DNA of 13,935 bases from an uncultured Bacilli bacterium (GTDB lineage Bacteria; Bacillota_I; Bacilli_A; RF39; UBA660). The first letter of the stretch is position 1. Every line of letters starts with the position of its first letter. Where the stretch lies: assembly GCA_948750805.1 (NCBI GenBank), contig CAPZYV010000013.1, positions 1-13,935 of the forward strand. Reading direction: 5' to 3'. Under the pieces are notes generated by a model, which saw nothing but the letters and a program-made list of their open reading frames with translations, did no database searches and was not told the origin of the DNA. Below are positions 7,707 to 13,770 of the stretch, in pieces. A program made the translations under genes and the position numbers.

Positions 7707-8484
7707 AAGCTTTGCTCCGTCCTAAAAATTCATCATATATTTTTTGTAATTTTTGATAGTGTTCATTATATATAGCTTTAAATGCTTCTTTAACTTCTAT
7801 ACTGAATATACTCTCATCAAATACTTTTTCTACTAATTCACCAAAATAGCTAGGAGTTATAAATTCAAAATAATAAGCAAATAAATTAAGATATAAACTT
7901 CCAAATTCTTGTAAAAATAATTTAAAATCATCGTATATGGAAGCTTCCTTATACTTTAGGCCGGCATATAATCTTTCATATACATTTTCATCGCAAGGAT
8001 TTAAAATGTTTTCATTATCTATAATAGTCACGTCTAAATTATGGTTGCTATTCATAAATCCCCAATTATCCAAACTACGGTCATCATGATAAAATATAAC
8101 ATCAAAAATATATATTTTTATAATATTAATCATTAATTCCAGAGAATTTGGTAAAGCATCTATATAACATCCAGCATCGATAAGAGAGCAGGCATTTCCT
8201 TTTTGTTTATTTGATGTAATTCCAAATTCGAAAGCAGTTTTAAATTCATATTTTGCCAAACTTTCGCTTAAAACAAAGAAGTCATTATTTATTTTTACAA
8301 CATGTACTTTAGGACATCTTATATTAAAAATATCAGCTAATTTTTTTCCTAATAATTCACTAAAAGCTTCCGCTTCTCCTAAAACATTTTTAGAGAAAAA
8401 ACTACCACAACTTAAATTTAGTTCCTTAACATAAACGCTATTTTGGGAAATTATCTCTTTATCTTCTTTACTTAAATTTATCAT
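7696..8484 (-). CDS. HipA/CtkA-like protein-kinase-fold protein
   Basis: A 262-aa protein whose C-terminal half carries a HipA-type kinase signature. HDDRSLDNWGF (133-143) matches the catalytic loop pattern D-x4-N (Asp135, Asn140), and VTIIDNENI (152-160) supplies the metal-binding Asp156, about 21 residues later as in HipA. In that superfamily such residues transfer phosphate to Ser/Thr of a protein target. The N-terminal part is shorter than in HipA and closer in size to small HipA-like kinases such as Helicobacter CtkA. No HipB-like DNA-binding antitoxin is adjacent, so a toxin-antitoxin role is not supported. It starts one base after nusB and overlaps xseA by 11 nt, so it is an integral operon member. 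Target and role are unknown; the kinase-fold call is moderately secure. Confidence 0.6.
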   Translation of the reverse strand: MINLSKEDKEIISQNSVYVKELNLSCGSFFSKNVLGEAEAFSELLGKKLADIFNIRCPKVHVVKINNDFFVLSESLAKYEFKTAFEFGITSNKQKGNACSLIDAGCYIDALPNSLELMINIIKIYIFDVIFYHDDRSLDNWGFMNSNHNLDVTIIDNENILNPCDENVYERLYAGLKYKEASIYDDFKLFLQEFGSLYLNLFAYYFEFITPSYFGELVEKVFDESIFSIEVKEAFKAIYNEHYQKLQKIYDEFLGRSKAYAR

Positions 8485-8485
8485 A

Positions 8486-8881
8486 TTATTCTTTAATAAT
8501 TTTATCTAAAACCGCATTAATTATTTTTCTTACTGATTCATCACTATATTTTTTAGCAAGTTCGATTGCTTCATTTATAACTACGATATGCGGAGTATCA
8601 GTATATTTTAATTCATATAAAGCAAGTCTTAAAATAGCCGCGCCAGTTTTATCAATTCTCTTAATATTCCAATCAATCATTTTCTCATCAGCTAATTTAT
8701 CTAATTCTTCTTGATATGTTATTACACCATAAACCATATCTTTAACAAAATCATTTTCTACTTCTAAATTATCTTTTAAAATATCATTTATATCACACGG
8801 TACTTTACCATTTTTCATTAAATCATATTGATATAAAATAATCATTATTTTTTCTCTTAATTCACTTCTTGTTATAGCCAT
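8486..8881 (-). CDS. nusB: Transcription antitermination factor NusB
   Basis: NusB, with NusE (S10), binds boxA RNA in rRNA leader transcripts and allows RNA polymerase to read through terminators. At 131 aa it is a typical all-helical NusB. It starts with TRSELREKIMIILYQYD, has IDWNIKRIDKTGAAILRLAL (about 69-88) and ELKYTDTPHIVVINEAIELA, and ends YSDESVRKIINAVLDKI. These are the family's conserved blocks. A good Shine-Dalgarno (AAAGGTGA) precedes the ATG at 8881. A consensus promoter at 8901-8929 places the start of transcription only about a dozen bases upstream. It heads the run nusB, kinase-like gene, xseA, with no gaps between them. Confidence 0.96.
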   Translation of the reverse strand: MAITRSELREKIMIILYQYDLMKNGKVPCDINDILKDNLEVENDFVKDMVYGVITYQEELDKLADEKMIDWNIKRIDKTGAAILRLALYELKYTDTPHIVVINEAIELAKKYSDESVRKIINAVLDKIIKE

Positions 8882-8900
8882 TTCTAATCACCTTTTAATT

Positions 8901-8929
8901 ATTATATTATAAATCATACTAAAATTCAA
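8901..8929 (-). promoter_or_regulatory. SigA-type promoter of the nusB-xseA operon
   Basis: On the minus strand -35 TTGAAT (8924-8929), a spacer of exactly 17 nt and -10 TATAAT (8901-8906). The start of transcription would fall near 8894, leaving a very short leader with AAAGGTGA. It lies between the toxN stop and nusB, so nusB does not depend on toxin transcription, although no terminator is visible between them. Confidence 0.75.
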
Positions 8930-8946
8930 TTTAATACTTTCTAAAA

Positions 8947-9471
8947 TCACTTATTTGATACAAGTACTTTAATATTTTTATATTCTAAACATTTTTCTTC
9001 TAATAATAGAAAATTGCAACATCTATCATAAATGTTTGAAGGAAGATTATTATGTATATAATTATAATATAATTTTTTAGCCTTTTTTGTAATTTGTAAA
9101 TAATTTCTATTTAGCCATAGAAGTTGCAAATAAATCATGTGATAATATTTAGATTCTTTATCTTTAGGTCTTTTATTTTTAAATTCCATTTTCTCATAAC
9201 ATTCCCTACTTACTGGTATCATGTTATTAAAGTTTACCACACCCAAATTACCTCTATCTATTTTAATAAAATCAATAGTATTTTTCATATTTTTATGTTT
9301 TTCTTTAGGGCTCGATAAAGGTGTAAAATATTCTATATTTCCTACATTAAATAATATTCCAATAAAAGGTCTATTTCTTTTATTGCCAGAATTATATGGT
9401 ACCCTTTCATCAAACTTTCTTAGATAATTACAATATTCATAATCAACTTGTACAATAATAAAATTTTCCAT
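8947..9471 (-). CDS. toxN: Type III toxin-antitoxin endoribonuclease toxin, ToxN/AbiQ family
   Basis: ToxN/AbiQ toxins are sequence-specific endoribonucleases held inactive by a small repeat RNA; many give phage resistance by abortive infection. The 174-aa product shows the family's order of blocks: an N-terminal YCNYLRKFDERVP (13-25), RPFIGILFNVGNIEYFTPLS (34-53) running into the active-site loop PLSSPKEKHKNMKN (51-64), then LGVVNFNNMIPVS, and a helical C-terminal half ending in CNFLLLEEKCLEYKN. Length fits the family (about 170 aa). The ATG at 9471 follows AAAGGGG. The diagnostic context is upstream: a tandem repeat array and an intrinsic terminator, transcribed in the same direction, exactly where the antitoxin RNA should be. 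A second promoter (9508-9537) directly precedes the gene. It sits between housekeeping genes mutS/GNAT and nusB and is probably acquired. Confidence 0.92.
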   Translation of the reverse strand: MENFIIVQVDYEYCNYLRKFDERVPYNSGNKRNRPFIGILFNVGNIEYFTPLSSPKEKHKNMKNTIDFIKIDRGNLGVVNFNNMIPVSRECYEKMEFKNKRPKDKESKYYHMIYLQLLWLNRNYLQITKKAKKLYYNYIHNNLPSNIYDRCCNFLLLEEKCLEYKNIKVLVSNK

Positions 9472-9507
9472 TTACCATTTCCCCTTTCTTTATTTTGGTA
9501 TATGTAT

Positions 9508-9537
9508 ATTGTAACATTTGTTCGCTATATATGTCAA
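9508..9537 (-). promoter_or_regulatory. Promoter-like site directly upstream of toxN
   Basis: On the minus strand a perfect -35 TTGACA (9532-9537), an 18-nt spacer and -10 TACAAT (9508-9513). Transcription would start near 9501, some 30 nt before the toxN start codon and downstream of the antitoxin terminator. By sequence it is at least as good as the site upstream of the repeats. If active, toxin mRNA would not depend on read-through. Confidence 0.65.
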
Positions 9538-9540
9538 ATA

Positions 9541-9582
9541 AAAATTTTAAAAATAAAAGGACTAGAGTGTGCTCTCTAATCC
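9541..9582 (-). terminator. Intrinsic terminator between antitoxin repeats and toxN
   Basis: On the minus strand GGATTAGAG (9574-9582) pairs with CTCTAGTCC (9559-9567): nine pairs including one G-U, around a 6-nt loop (9568-9573). It is followed by TTTTATTTTT. In type III systems such a leaky terminator separates the repeat RNA from the toxin gene and keeps RNA in excess over toxin mRNA. Confidence 0.85.
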
Positions 9583-9590
9583 AACTTTTT

Positions 9591-9697
9591 TCAGTCCCTC
9601 TTAATGGTTGGGAATCACCGCTTTTATTCAGTTCCTCTTGTGGTGGGAATCACCGCTTTTATTCAGTTCCTCTTATGGTGGGAATCACCGCTTTTTT
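9591..9697 (-). repeat. Three tandem repeats of 35-37 bp (antitoxin array)
   Basis: In transcription order the copies are 9663-9697 (35 bp), 9628-9662 (35 bp) and 9591-9627 (37 bp). The first two differ by an A/G change in the body and one base at the edge. The last copy has two single-base insertions and one substitution. Core shared by all: GGTGATTCCCA then AGAGG/AGAGGG and ACTGA. There are no intervening spacers. The unit length matches known ToxI/AntiQ repeats (34-36 nt). Confidence 0.93.
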
Positions 9698-9699
9698 TC

Positions 9700-9715
9700 G
9701 CATAAATATTTATGC
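9700..9715. repeat. Perfect 16-bp palindrome at the antitoxin 5' end
   Basis: GCATAAATATTTATGC reads the same on both strands. It lies just downstream of the promoter-like site at 9722-9750 and immediately before the first antitoxin repeat. It would either be an operator for a dimeric regulator or form a short 5' hairpin in the RNA. Which of these applies cannot be told from sequence. Confidence 0.6.
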
Positions 9716-9721
9716 ATTTAT

Positions 9722-9750
9722 AATATACTACATTTTTTTAATAATAGCAA
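9722..9750 (-). promoter_or_regulatory. Probable promoter of the antitoxin repeat RNA
   Basis: On the minus strand -35 TTGCTA (9745-9750, four of six consensus bases), 17-nt spacer, -10 TATATT (9722-9727, five of six). A TATTAT two bases further downstream is an alternative -10. Transcription would start around 9714-9716, at the palindrome, just ahead of the first repeat. It sits just after the GNAT stop codon (9766). Confidence 0.6.
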
Positions 9751-9765
9751 GCTTACTAAATACAT

Positions 9766-10230
9766 TTAGGATATTGTTGATTCAAAACGCATATTTTTTA
9801 TATTCATTCCAAGTGATTCATAGAATTTAACAGCTTCTTTGTTAAATTCCCAAACACATAATTCAATAGAATCTATATCTTTATTCTTTAATTCATTATA
9901 TAAATGCTCATATAATTTAGTGCCTATACCTTTTCTTTGATAGTTTTTACTTACAACAATATATTCAATAAATGCTGTTTTTCTTTCTTTAGTTAATTCA
10001 CTGCTCATATTATATTTTACTGTTGTAAATATTAAACCAACTATATTTGAATTTATTAGATAAACATATTTATAAGATAATCCATTTTCTAAAAGGCTTT
10101 TAACATAATTTTCTACATCCTTTTTTCCACCTTTAAAAATATCAGGCCTATTTTTTAAATGCAAATCATGTCCTTCAAGCATAAGATTAGTAATTTCTTT
10201 TAAATCATCTTTAGTTGCTACTCGTATCAT
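9766..10230 (-). CDS. GNAT family N-acetyltransferase
   Basis: A 154-aa single-domain GNAT enzyme that would transfer an acetyl group from acetyl-CoA to an amine; the substrate cannot be told. The acetyl-CoA pyrophosphate-binding motif is clear: IEYIVVSKNYQRKGIGTKLY (88-107), with QRKGIG at 98-103. The C-terminal ELCVWEFNKEAVKFYESLGM supplies motif B and the conserved FYESLGM. The ATG at 10230 overlaps the mutS stop by one base (TAATG), with AAAGGAG inside mutS as the ribosome-binding site, so it is translationally coupled to mutS. No terminator was recognised after it; the type III antitoxin promoter follows within about 20 bp, so read-through could reach the antitoxin RNA. Confidence 0.88.
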   Translation of the reverse strand: MIRVATKDDLKEITNLMLEGHDLHLKNRPDIFKGGKKDVENYVKSLLENGLSYKYVYLINSNIVGLIFTTVKYNMSSELTKERKTAFIEYIVVSKNYQRKGIGTKLYEHLYNELKNKDIDSIELCVWEFNKEAVKFYESLGMNIKNMRFESTIS

Positions 10231-12770
10231 TATTCTAACTCCTTTAATTCAAATAAGGTATTTATGGCTTCCATCGGTGTCATATGGATTGGGTCAATAG
10301 TTTTTAACTTTTCTCGAAGTTCATCTTTTTTCTCTTCTTTTACTTCAAAATTCATCTTAAGTTGAACATTATTATCCCTCTTATGTGATTCTTTTTCTTC
10401 ATTTTCATAGCAAGCTAATATTTCTTCCGCCCGACTTAAAAGTTCTTCAGGCATTTTCGCAAGTCTCGCTACATGAACACCATAACTTTTATCCGCAGGT
10501 CCTTTTTGAACTTTATGTAAAAAAGTTATCATATTGCCTTCTTCTTTAGCTGCAACATGGACGTTTTTAATATTCATAAATGAGCTATCTAAACTAGTTA
10601 ATTCATGATAATGAGTTGAAAATAAAGTTTTACATTTGATATTTTTAGCAACATACTCTAATATAGCCTCTGCAAGACTCATACCATCATAAGTTGATGT
10701 TCCTCTTCCTAATTCGTCAAATAAAATCAAACTATTTGATGTGGCATTAACAAGGGCATGTCTGGCTTCTTTCATTTCAACCATAAAAGTCGACTCTCCA
10801 CTAACTAAGTCATCACTGGCACCAATCCTCGTAAATATTTTATCAATTATCGGCAAATTAGCAGATTTAGCTGGCACATATGACCCCATTTGAGCCATAA
10901 TAACAATTATGGCAAGTTCTCGCATAAATGTTGATTTACCACTCATATTAGGACCAGTAATTAATAAAATGTCTGTACTATTATCCATTATTATATCATT
11001 AGGGACATACTCATTTTTAGAAACTTTTTCCACTACAGGATGACGCCCATCGATAATTTCAATCTTATTTTCATCATTTATATTAGGTTTAACTAAATTA
11101 TATTCTTCAGCACATATCGCTAAACTACATAAACTATCAAGTTCACTTATAATATCAGCAGTCTCTTTTAGTTCTATTATTTCTTCTTTTATACGGTCTC
11201 TAATTTCACAAAATAAATTATATTCTAGTTCAAATATTTTTTCTTCGGCATTTAAAATTAATGATTCTTTTTCTTTTAATTCTGGTGAAATAAAGCGTTC
11301 ACAATTAGTTAAAGTTTGACGTCTTTCCCAACCTAAAGTTTCACTTACATATTCAACTTGTCCTTTAGATATTTCTATATAATAACCAAATACCCGATTA
11401 AATCCGACTTTTAAATTTTTAATACCTGTTTCTTCTTTAATTTTAGTTTCAAATTCTGAAATAAAATCTTTACCACCTGAACGTATACTTTTAAGTTCAT
11501 CTAATTCTTTATTAAAACCATCTTTAATTAAATATCCTTCTTTAATACTTAAAGGTGGATTTTCATATATACTTTGTTCTAATAATGCAAATAAATTACT
11601 ATGAGTATTAATTTCATAAGGAAATTTTAATTCTAAAATAATATCTTTAATTCGAGGTAATACCCCTAAAGAATTTTTAATTTGTAATAAATCACGTGCA
11701 TTAAGACTACCACATATTACTTTAGCACATAATCTTTCTAAATCATATATTTCATACAATAAATCACGTAATTCATCTTTTAAAATAAACTCATTATTTA
11801 AAGTTTCAATTTTTAAATAGCGGTCAGTTATTAACTCTTTACTACGTAAAGGATTCATAAGCCATGACTTAAGTTTTCTAGAACCCATCGCTGTCTTAGT
11901 TTTATCTAAAAGCCATATAAGAGAATAAGTTCTTTCTTTTAATCTCAAAGTCTCAATTAACTCTAAATTTCTAATTGTATGAATATCCATTTCTAAAAAA
12001 TCATTTTTATTTACGATTGTAACACCATTTATGTGACTTAAATCTTTAAGTTCTCTTATAACTAAATAATATAATAAATGTCTTATTCCTTGTTTAATAC
12101 GCGTATCATTAACACTATTTATTAAAGATTCATATCCTTCTGTTAAAAAAGAATCACTAAAAGAAATTTCAATACCATAATTATTTTTTAAAAGATTTAT
12201 TAATTCCGAATCTAAATTATTTTCTAAAATTACTTCTTTAATATTTAAATGTAAGATTTCATTAATTAATTTTTCTTTATTATGAGCTATACTTAAACTT
12301 TTAAGTTCACCAGTAGATATATCAGCATAAGTTAATAAATAAATATATTCAAGGTCAAGAATACTAGCTATATAATTATTATCATGTTCACTTAATGATT
12401 CTAAATTAACAACTGTACCTTTCGAAATAACTTCTACGACTCCTCTTTTTACCATGCCTTTAGTATTTTTAGGGTCTTCTAATTGCTCACAAATAGCTAT
12501 TTTATAACCTTTATCAATTAACTTTTCAATATATGGAGTTACACTATGAAAAGGTACTCCACACATTGGAATACGCTCACTTAAACCAGCATTTTTACCA
12601 GTTAAAGTGAGTTCTAGCTCTCTGCTAGCTATCTCTCCATCTTCAAAAAATAATTCATAAAAATCTCCTAAACGAAAAAATAATAATTCTTCAGGATATT
12701 TGTCTTTTATTTCCATGTATTGTTGCATCATTGGACTAAGTTCAGTTCTATTTACTTCGTTTCTTTTCAT
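10230..12770 (-). CDS. mutS: DNA mismatch repair protein MutS
   Basis: MutS recognises mismatches and small loops in newly replicated DNA and recruits MutL. At 846 aa it is full length. The mismatch-reading motif is present (GDFYELF, Phe37 and Glu39), followed by connector, core and clamp domains. The C-terminal ATPase has Walker A GPNMSGKST (606-614, Lys612), Walker B LILFDELGRGTSTYDG (Asp685, Glu686) and STHYHEL. The tail has NNVQLKMNFE, a possible beta-clamp-binding segment, and ends with the conserved HMTPMEAINTLFELKEL. AAAGGTG precedes the ATG at 12770, and an extended -10 promoter lies just upstream. The usual partner mutL does not follow; the coupled downstream gene is a GNAT acetyltransferase. 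Confidence 0.98.
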   Translation of the reverse strand: MKRNEVNRTELSPMMQQYMEIKDKYPEELLFFRLGDFYELFFEDGEIASRELELTLTGKNAGLSERIPMCGVPFHSVTPYIEKLIDKGYKIAICEQLEDPKNTKGMVKRGVVEVISKGTVVNLESLSEHDNNYIASILDLEYIYLLTYADISTGELKSLSIAHNKEKLINEILHLNIKEVILENNLDSELINLLKNNYGIEISFSDSFLTEGYESLINSVNDTRIKQGIRHLLYYLVIRELKDLSHINGVTIVNKNDFLEMDIHTIRNLELIETLRLKERTYSLIWLLDKTKTAMGSRKLKSWLMNPLRSKELITDRYLKIETLNNEFILKDELRDLLYEIYDLERLCAKVICGSLNARDLLQIKNSLGVLPRIKDIILELKFPYEINTHSNLFALLEQSIYENPPLSIKEGYLIKDGFNKELDELKSIRSGGKDFISEFETKIKEETGIKNLKVGFNRVFGYYIEISKGQVEYVSETLGWERRQTLTNCERFISPELKEKESLILNAEEKIFELEYNLFCEIRDRIKEEIIELKETADIISELDSLCSLAICAEEYNLVKPNINDENKIEIIDGRHPVVEKVSKNEYVPNDIIMDNSTDILLITGPNMSGKSTFMRELAIIVIMAQMGSYVPAKSANLPIIDKIFTRIGASDDLVSGESTFMVEMKEARHALVNATSNSLILFDELGRGTSTYDGMSLAEAILEYVAKNIKCKTLFSTHYHELTSLDSSFMNIKNVHVAAKEEGNMITFLHKVQKGPADKSYGVHVARLAKMPEELLSRAEEILACYENEEKESHKRDNNVQLKMNFEVKEEKKDELREKLKTIDPIHMTPMEAINTLFELKELE

Positions 12771-12789
12771 ATTTACTACACCTTTTGTT

Positions 12790-12818
12790 ATTATAACATT
12801 AAATTTTTAAAATAGAAA
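12790..12818 (-). promoter_or_regulatory. Extended -10 promoter of mutS
   Basis: On the minus strand -10 TATAAT (12790-12795) preceded by TGT (extended -10, 12796-12798), with TTTCTA (12813-12818) at 17-nt spacing as a weak -35. It lies about 20 bp upstream of the mutS start codon in the 78-bp gap after the CHAP gene. Confidence 0.7.
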
Positions 12819-12848
12819 GTTCGTTTTAGCATTTAAATTCAATGATAC

Positions 12849-13691
12849 TTATTTTAAATAAACTTGGATAGCATCAATACTTTTTCCATATATTCCTGCA
12901 TAACCTTCGTTTGTATCATCTACTTTATTTATCCAACTTAGCCATTTCCCTTTTAATATATGTACCCGATAATAAATAACATGGTTAGAACTTTTAATTT
13001 GAATTCCATCGATATCTAACCCTTTAATACCTGCATAACCTTCATTTGTATTATCCCATTTATTAACCCAAGAAAGCCAATTTTTATTTTTAATATGAAC
13101 CCTTATTAAAATAGTATCATTATTAGATAATTTTATTTTAATACCACCGAGAGAATCACCTATTATACCAGCATATCCATTAGAATTAATATTATTATAA
13201 TTAGTAATGCTAGATAACCATTTTTTTAAAGTATTACTATAAGTACAATATATAACATCTATACTATCTTCTAATGGATAAATAAAGCCTTCTAATTTAT
13301 AACCTTTTAGTTTATAAGGAGGTTTTAGAGTTTGTAAATAAAAGTATGTACTTTTATATCCACTATTACTAGTTATAATAGTACCATCACTTCTTATTTC
13401 TTCAACAACACCTACGTGTCCTGCTCCATCTTTACCATTATGAATTTTACCTTTACTAAAACAAATAACTGAACCAAGCTTAGGAACATTACCTTTTTTA
13501 TAAGAAGTATCATTATACCAGTTTTCAGCATTATTAGTAGGAAGCTTAGGTTCTCTATCTAATAATTCATAAATTCTACCATAAGCATAACAAGTACAAT
13601 TAGGCATACCATAACCACTTTTATAAAATATATTATTCTTAAAATAATATTTATTACTCTTACTAGGAGCTTTTAATCTTTTATTAAACAT
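12849..13691 (-). CDS. CHAP-domain peptidoglycan hydrolase with three ChW-type repeats
   Basis: CHAP domains are papain-like cysteine amidases/endopeptidases that cut peptidoglycan cross-bridges or stem peptides. In this 280-aa protein the CHAP domain covers about 25-137. NCTCYAYGR (31-39) supplies the probable nucleophile Cys32, AGHVGVVEEI (90-99) the catalytic His92, and SNSG near 108-111 the third polar residue. The rest consists of three repeats of about 45 residues (roughly 148-190, 195-235, 238-280) with the pattern W-L-S-W ... GYAGI-G ... I-I-I-L, resembling clostridial hydrophobic ChW repeats thought to bind surfaces. There is no signal peptide or membrane helix, which is more like a phage endolysin or a product released by lysis than a secreted autolysin. 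The ATG at 13691 follows GGTGATA. It is isolated between a terminator and the mutS promoter. Confidence 0.85.
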   Translation of the reverse strand: MFNKRLKAPSKSNKYYFKNNIFYKSGYGMPNCTCYAYGRIYELLDREPKLPTNNAENWYNDTSYKKGNVPKLGSVICFSKGKIHNGKDGAGHVGVVEEIRSDGTIITSNSGYKSTYFYLQTLKPPYKLKGYKLEGFIYPLEDSIDVIYCTYSNTLKKWLSSITNYNNINSNGYAGIIGDSLGGIKIKLSNNDTILIRVHIKNKNWLSWVNKWDNTNEGYAGIKGLDIDGIQIKSSNHVIYYRVHILKGKWLSWINKVDDTNEGYAGIYGKSIDAIQVYLK

Positions 13692-13738
13692 ATTATCACC
13701 AATTTATAATATGTTAAATAGTACTTGAAAAGCGCTAG

Positions 13739-13770
13739 AAAAAAGCTTCAGATTTTTTTATCTGAAACTT
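13739..13770 (-). terminator. Intrinsic terminator of the gene entering from the right
   Basis: On the minus strand AAGTTTCAGAT (13760-13770) pairs with ATCTGAAGCTT (13743-13753) around AAAAAA: eleven pairs with one G-U. The end of the second arm runs into TTTTTT (13739-13744). The stop codon of the upstream frame lies within the 3' arm. Confidence 0.8.

Larger units (their letters stand above)
9583..9715 (-). ncRNA. toxI: ToxI-type antitoxin RNA made of three tandem pseudoknot repeats
   Basis: Type III antitoxins are transcribed as tandem repeats that the toxin cuts into single units, which then bind and block it. Here about three units run between a promoter-like site (9722-9750) and the terminator (9559-9582). 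Each unit can form an H-type pseudoknot: GGUG pairs with CACC around loop AUUCC, and UUCC of the loop pairs with downstream GGAA. Units are joined by an A-rich linker (GAAUAAAAGCGG), a plausible cleavage zone. A degenerate partial unit (AAAAAAGTTGGATTAG) may run into the terminator stem, as in other toxI arrays with fractional repeats. The boundaries of the transcript are inferred from promoter and terminator; no experiment is implied. Confidence 0.85.

Noticed and set aside
9124..9427. Two plus-strand open frames opposite toxN
   Set aside because: Antisense shadows of the ToxN coding sequence, with no ribosome-binding sites.
9591..9697. Short repeat array as a CRISPR
   Set aside because: The repeats abut each other with no unique spacers, and no cas gene is near; the array sits in front of a ToxN-type toxin.
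9677..9698. GGTG/CACC hairpin followed by a T run as a plus-strand terminator
   Set aside because: The stem is only four pairs, it recurs in every repeat unit, and no plus-strand gene ends nearby; it is better explained as stem 1 of the antitoxin RNA read on the minus strand.
9756..9769. CTAAA/TTTAG hairpin after the GNAT gene as its terminator
   Set aside because: Five AT-rich pairs and no adjoining T tract; too weak to call.
9495..9830. Plus-strand open frame across the antitoxin array
   Set aside because: It overlaps the repeats and the end of the GNAT gene, and its apparent internal protein repeats are just the DNA repeats; no ribosome-binding site or family match.
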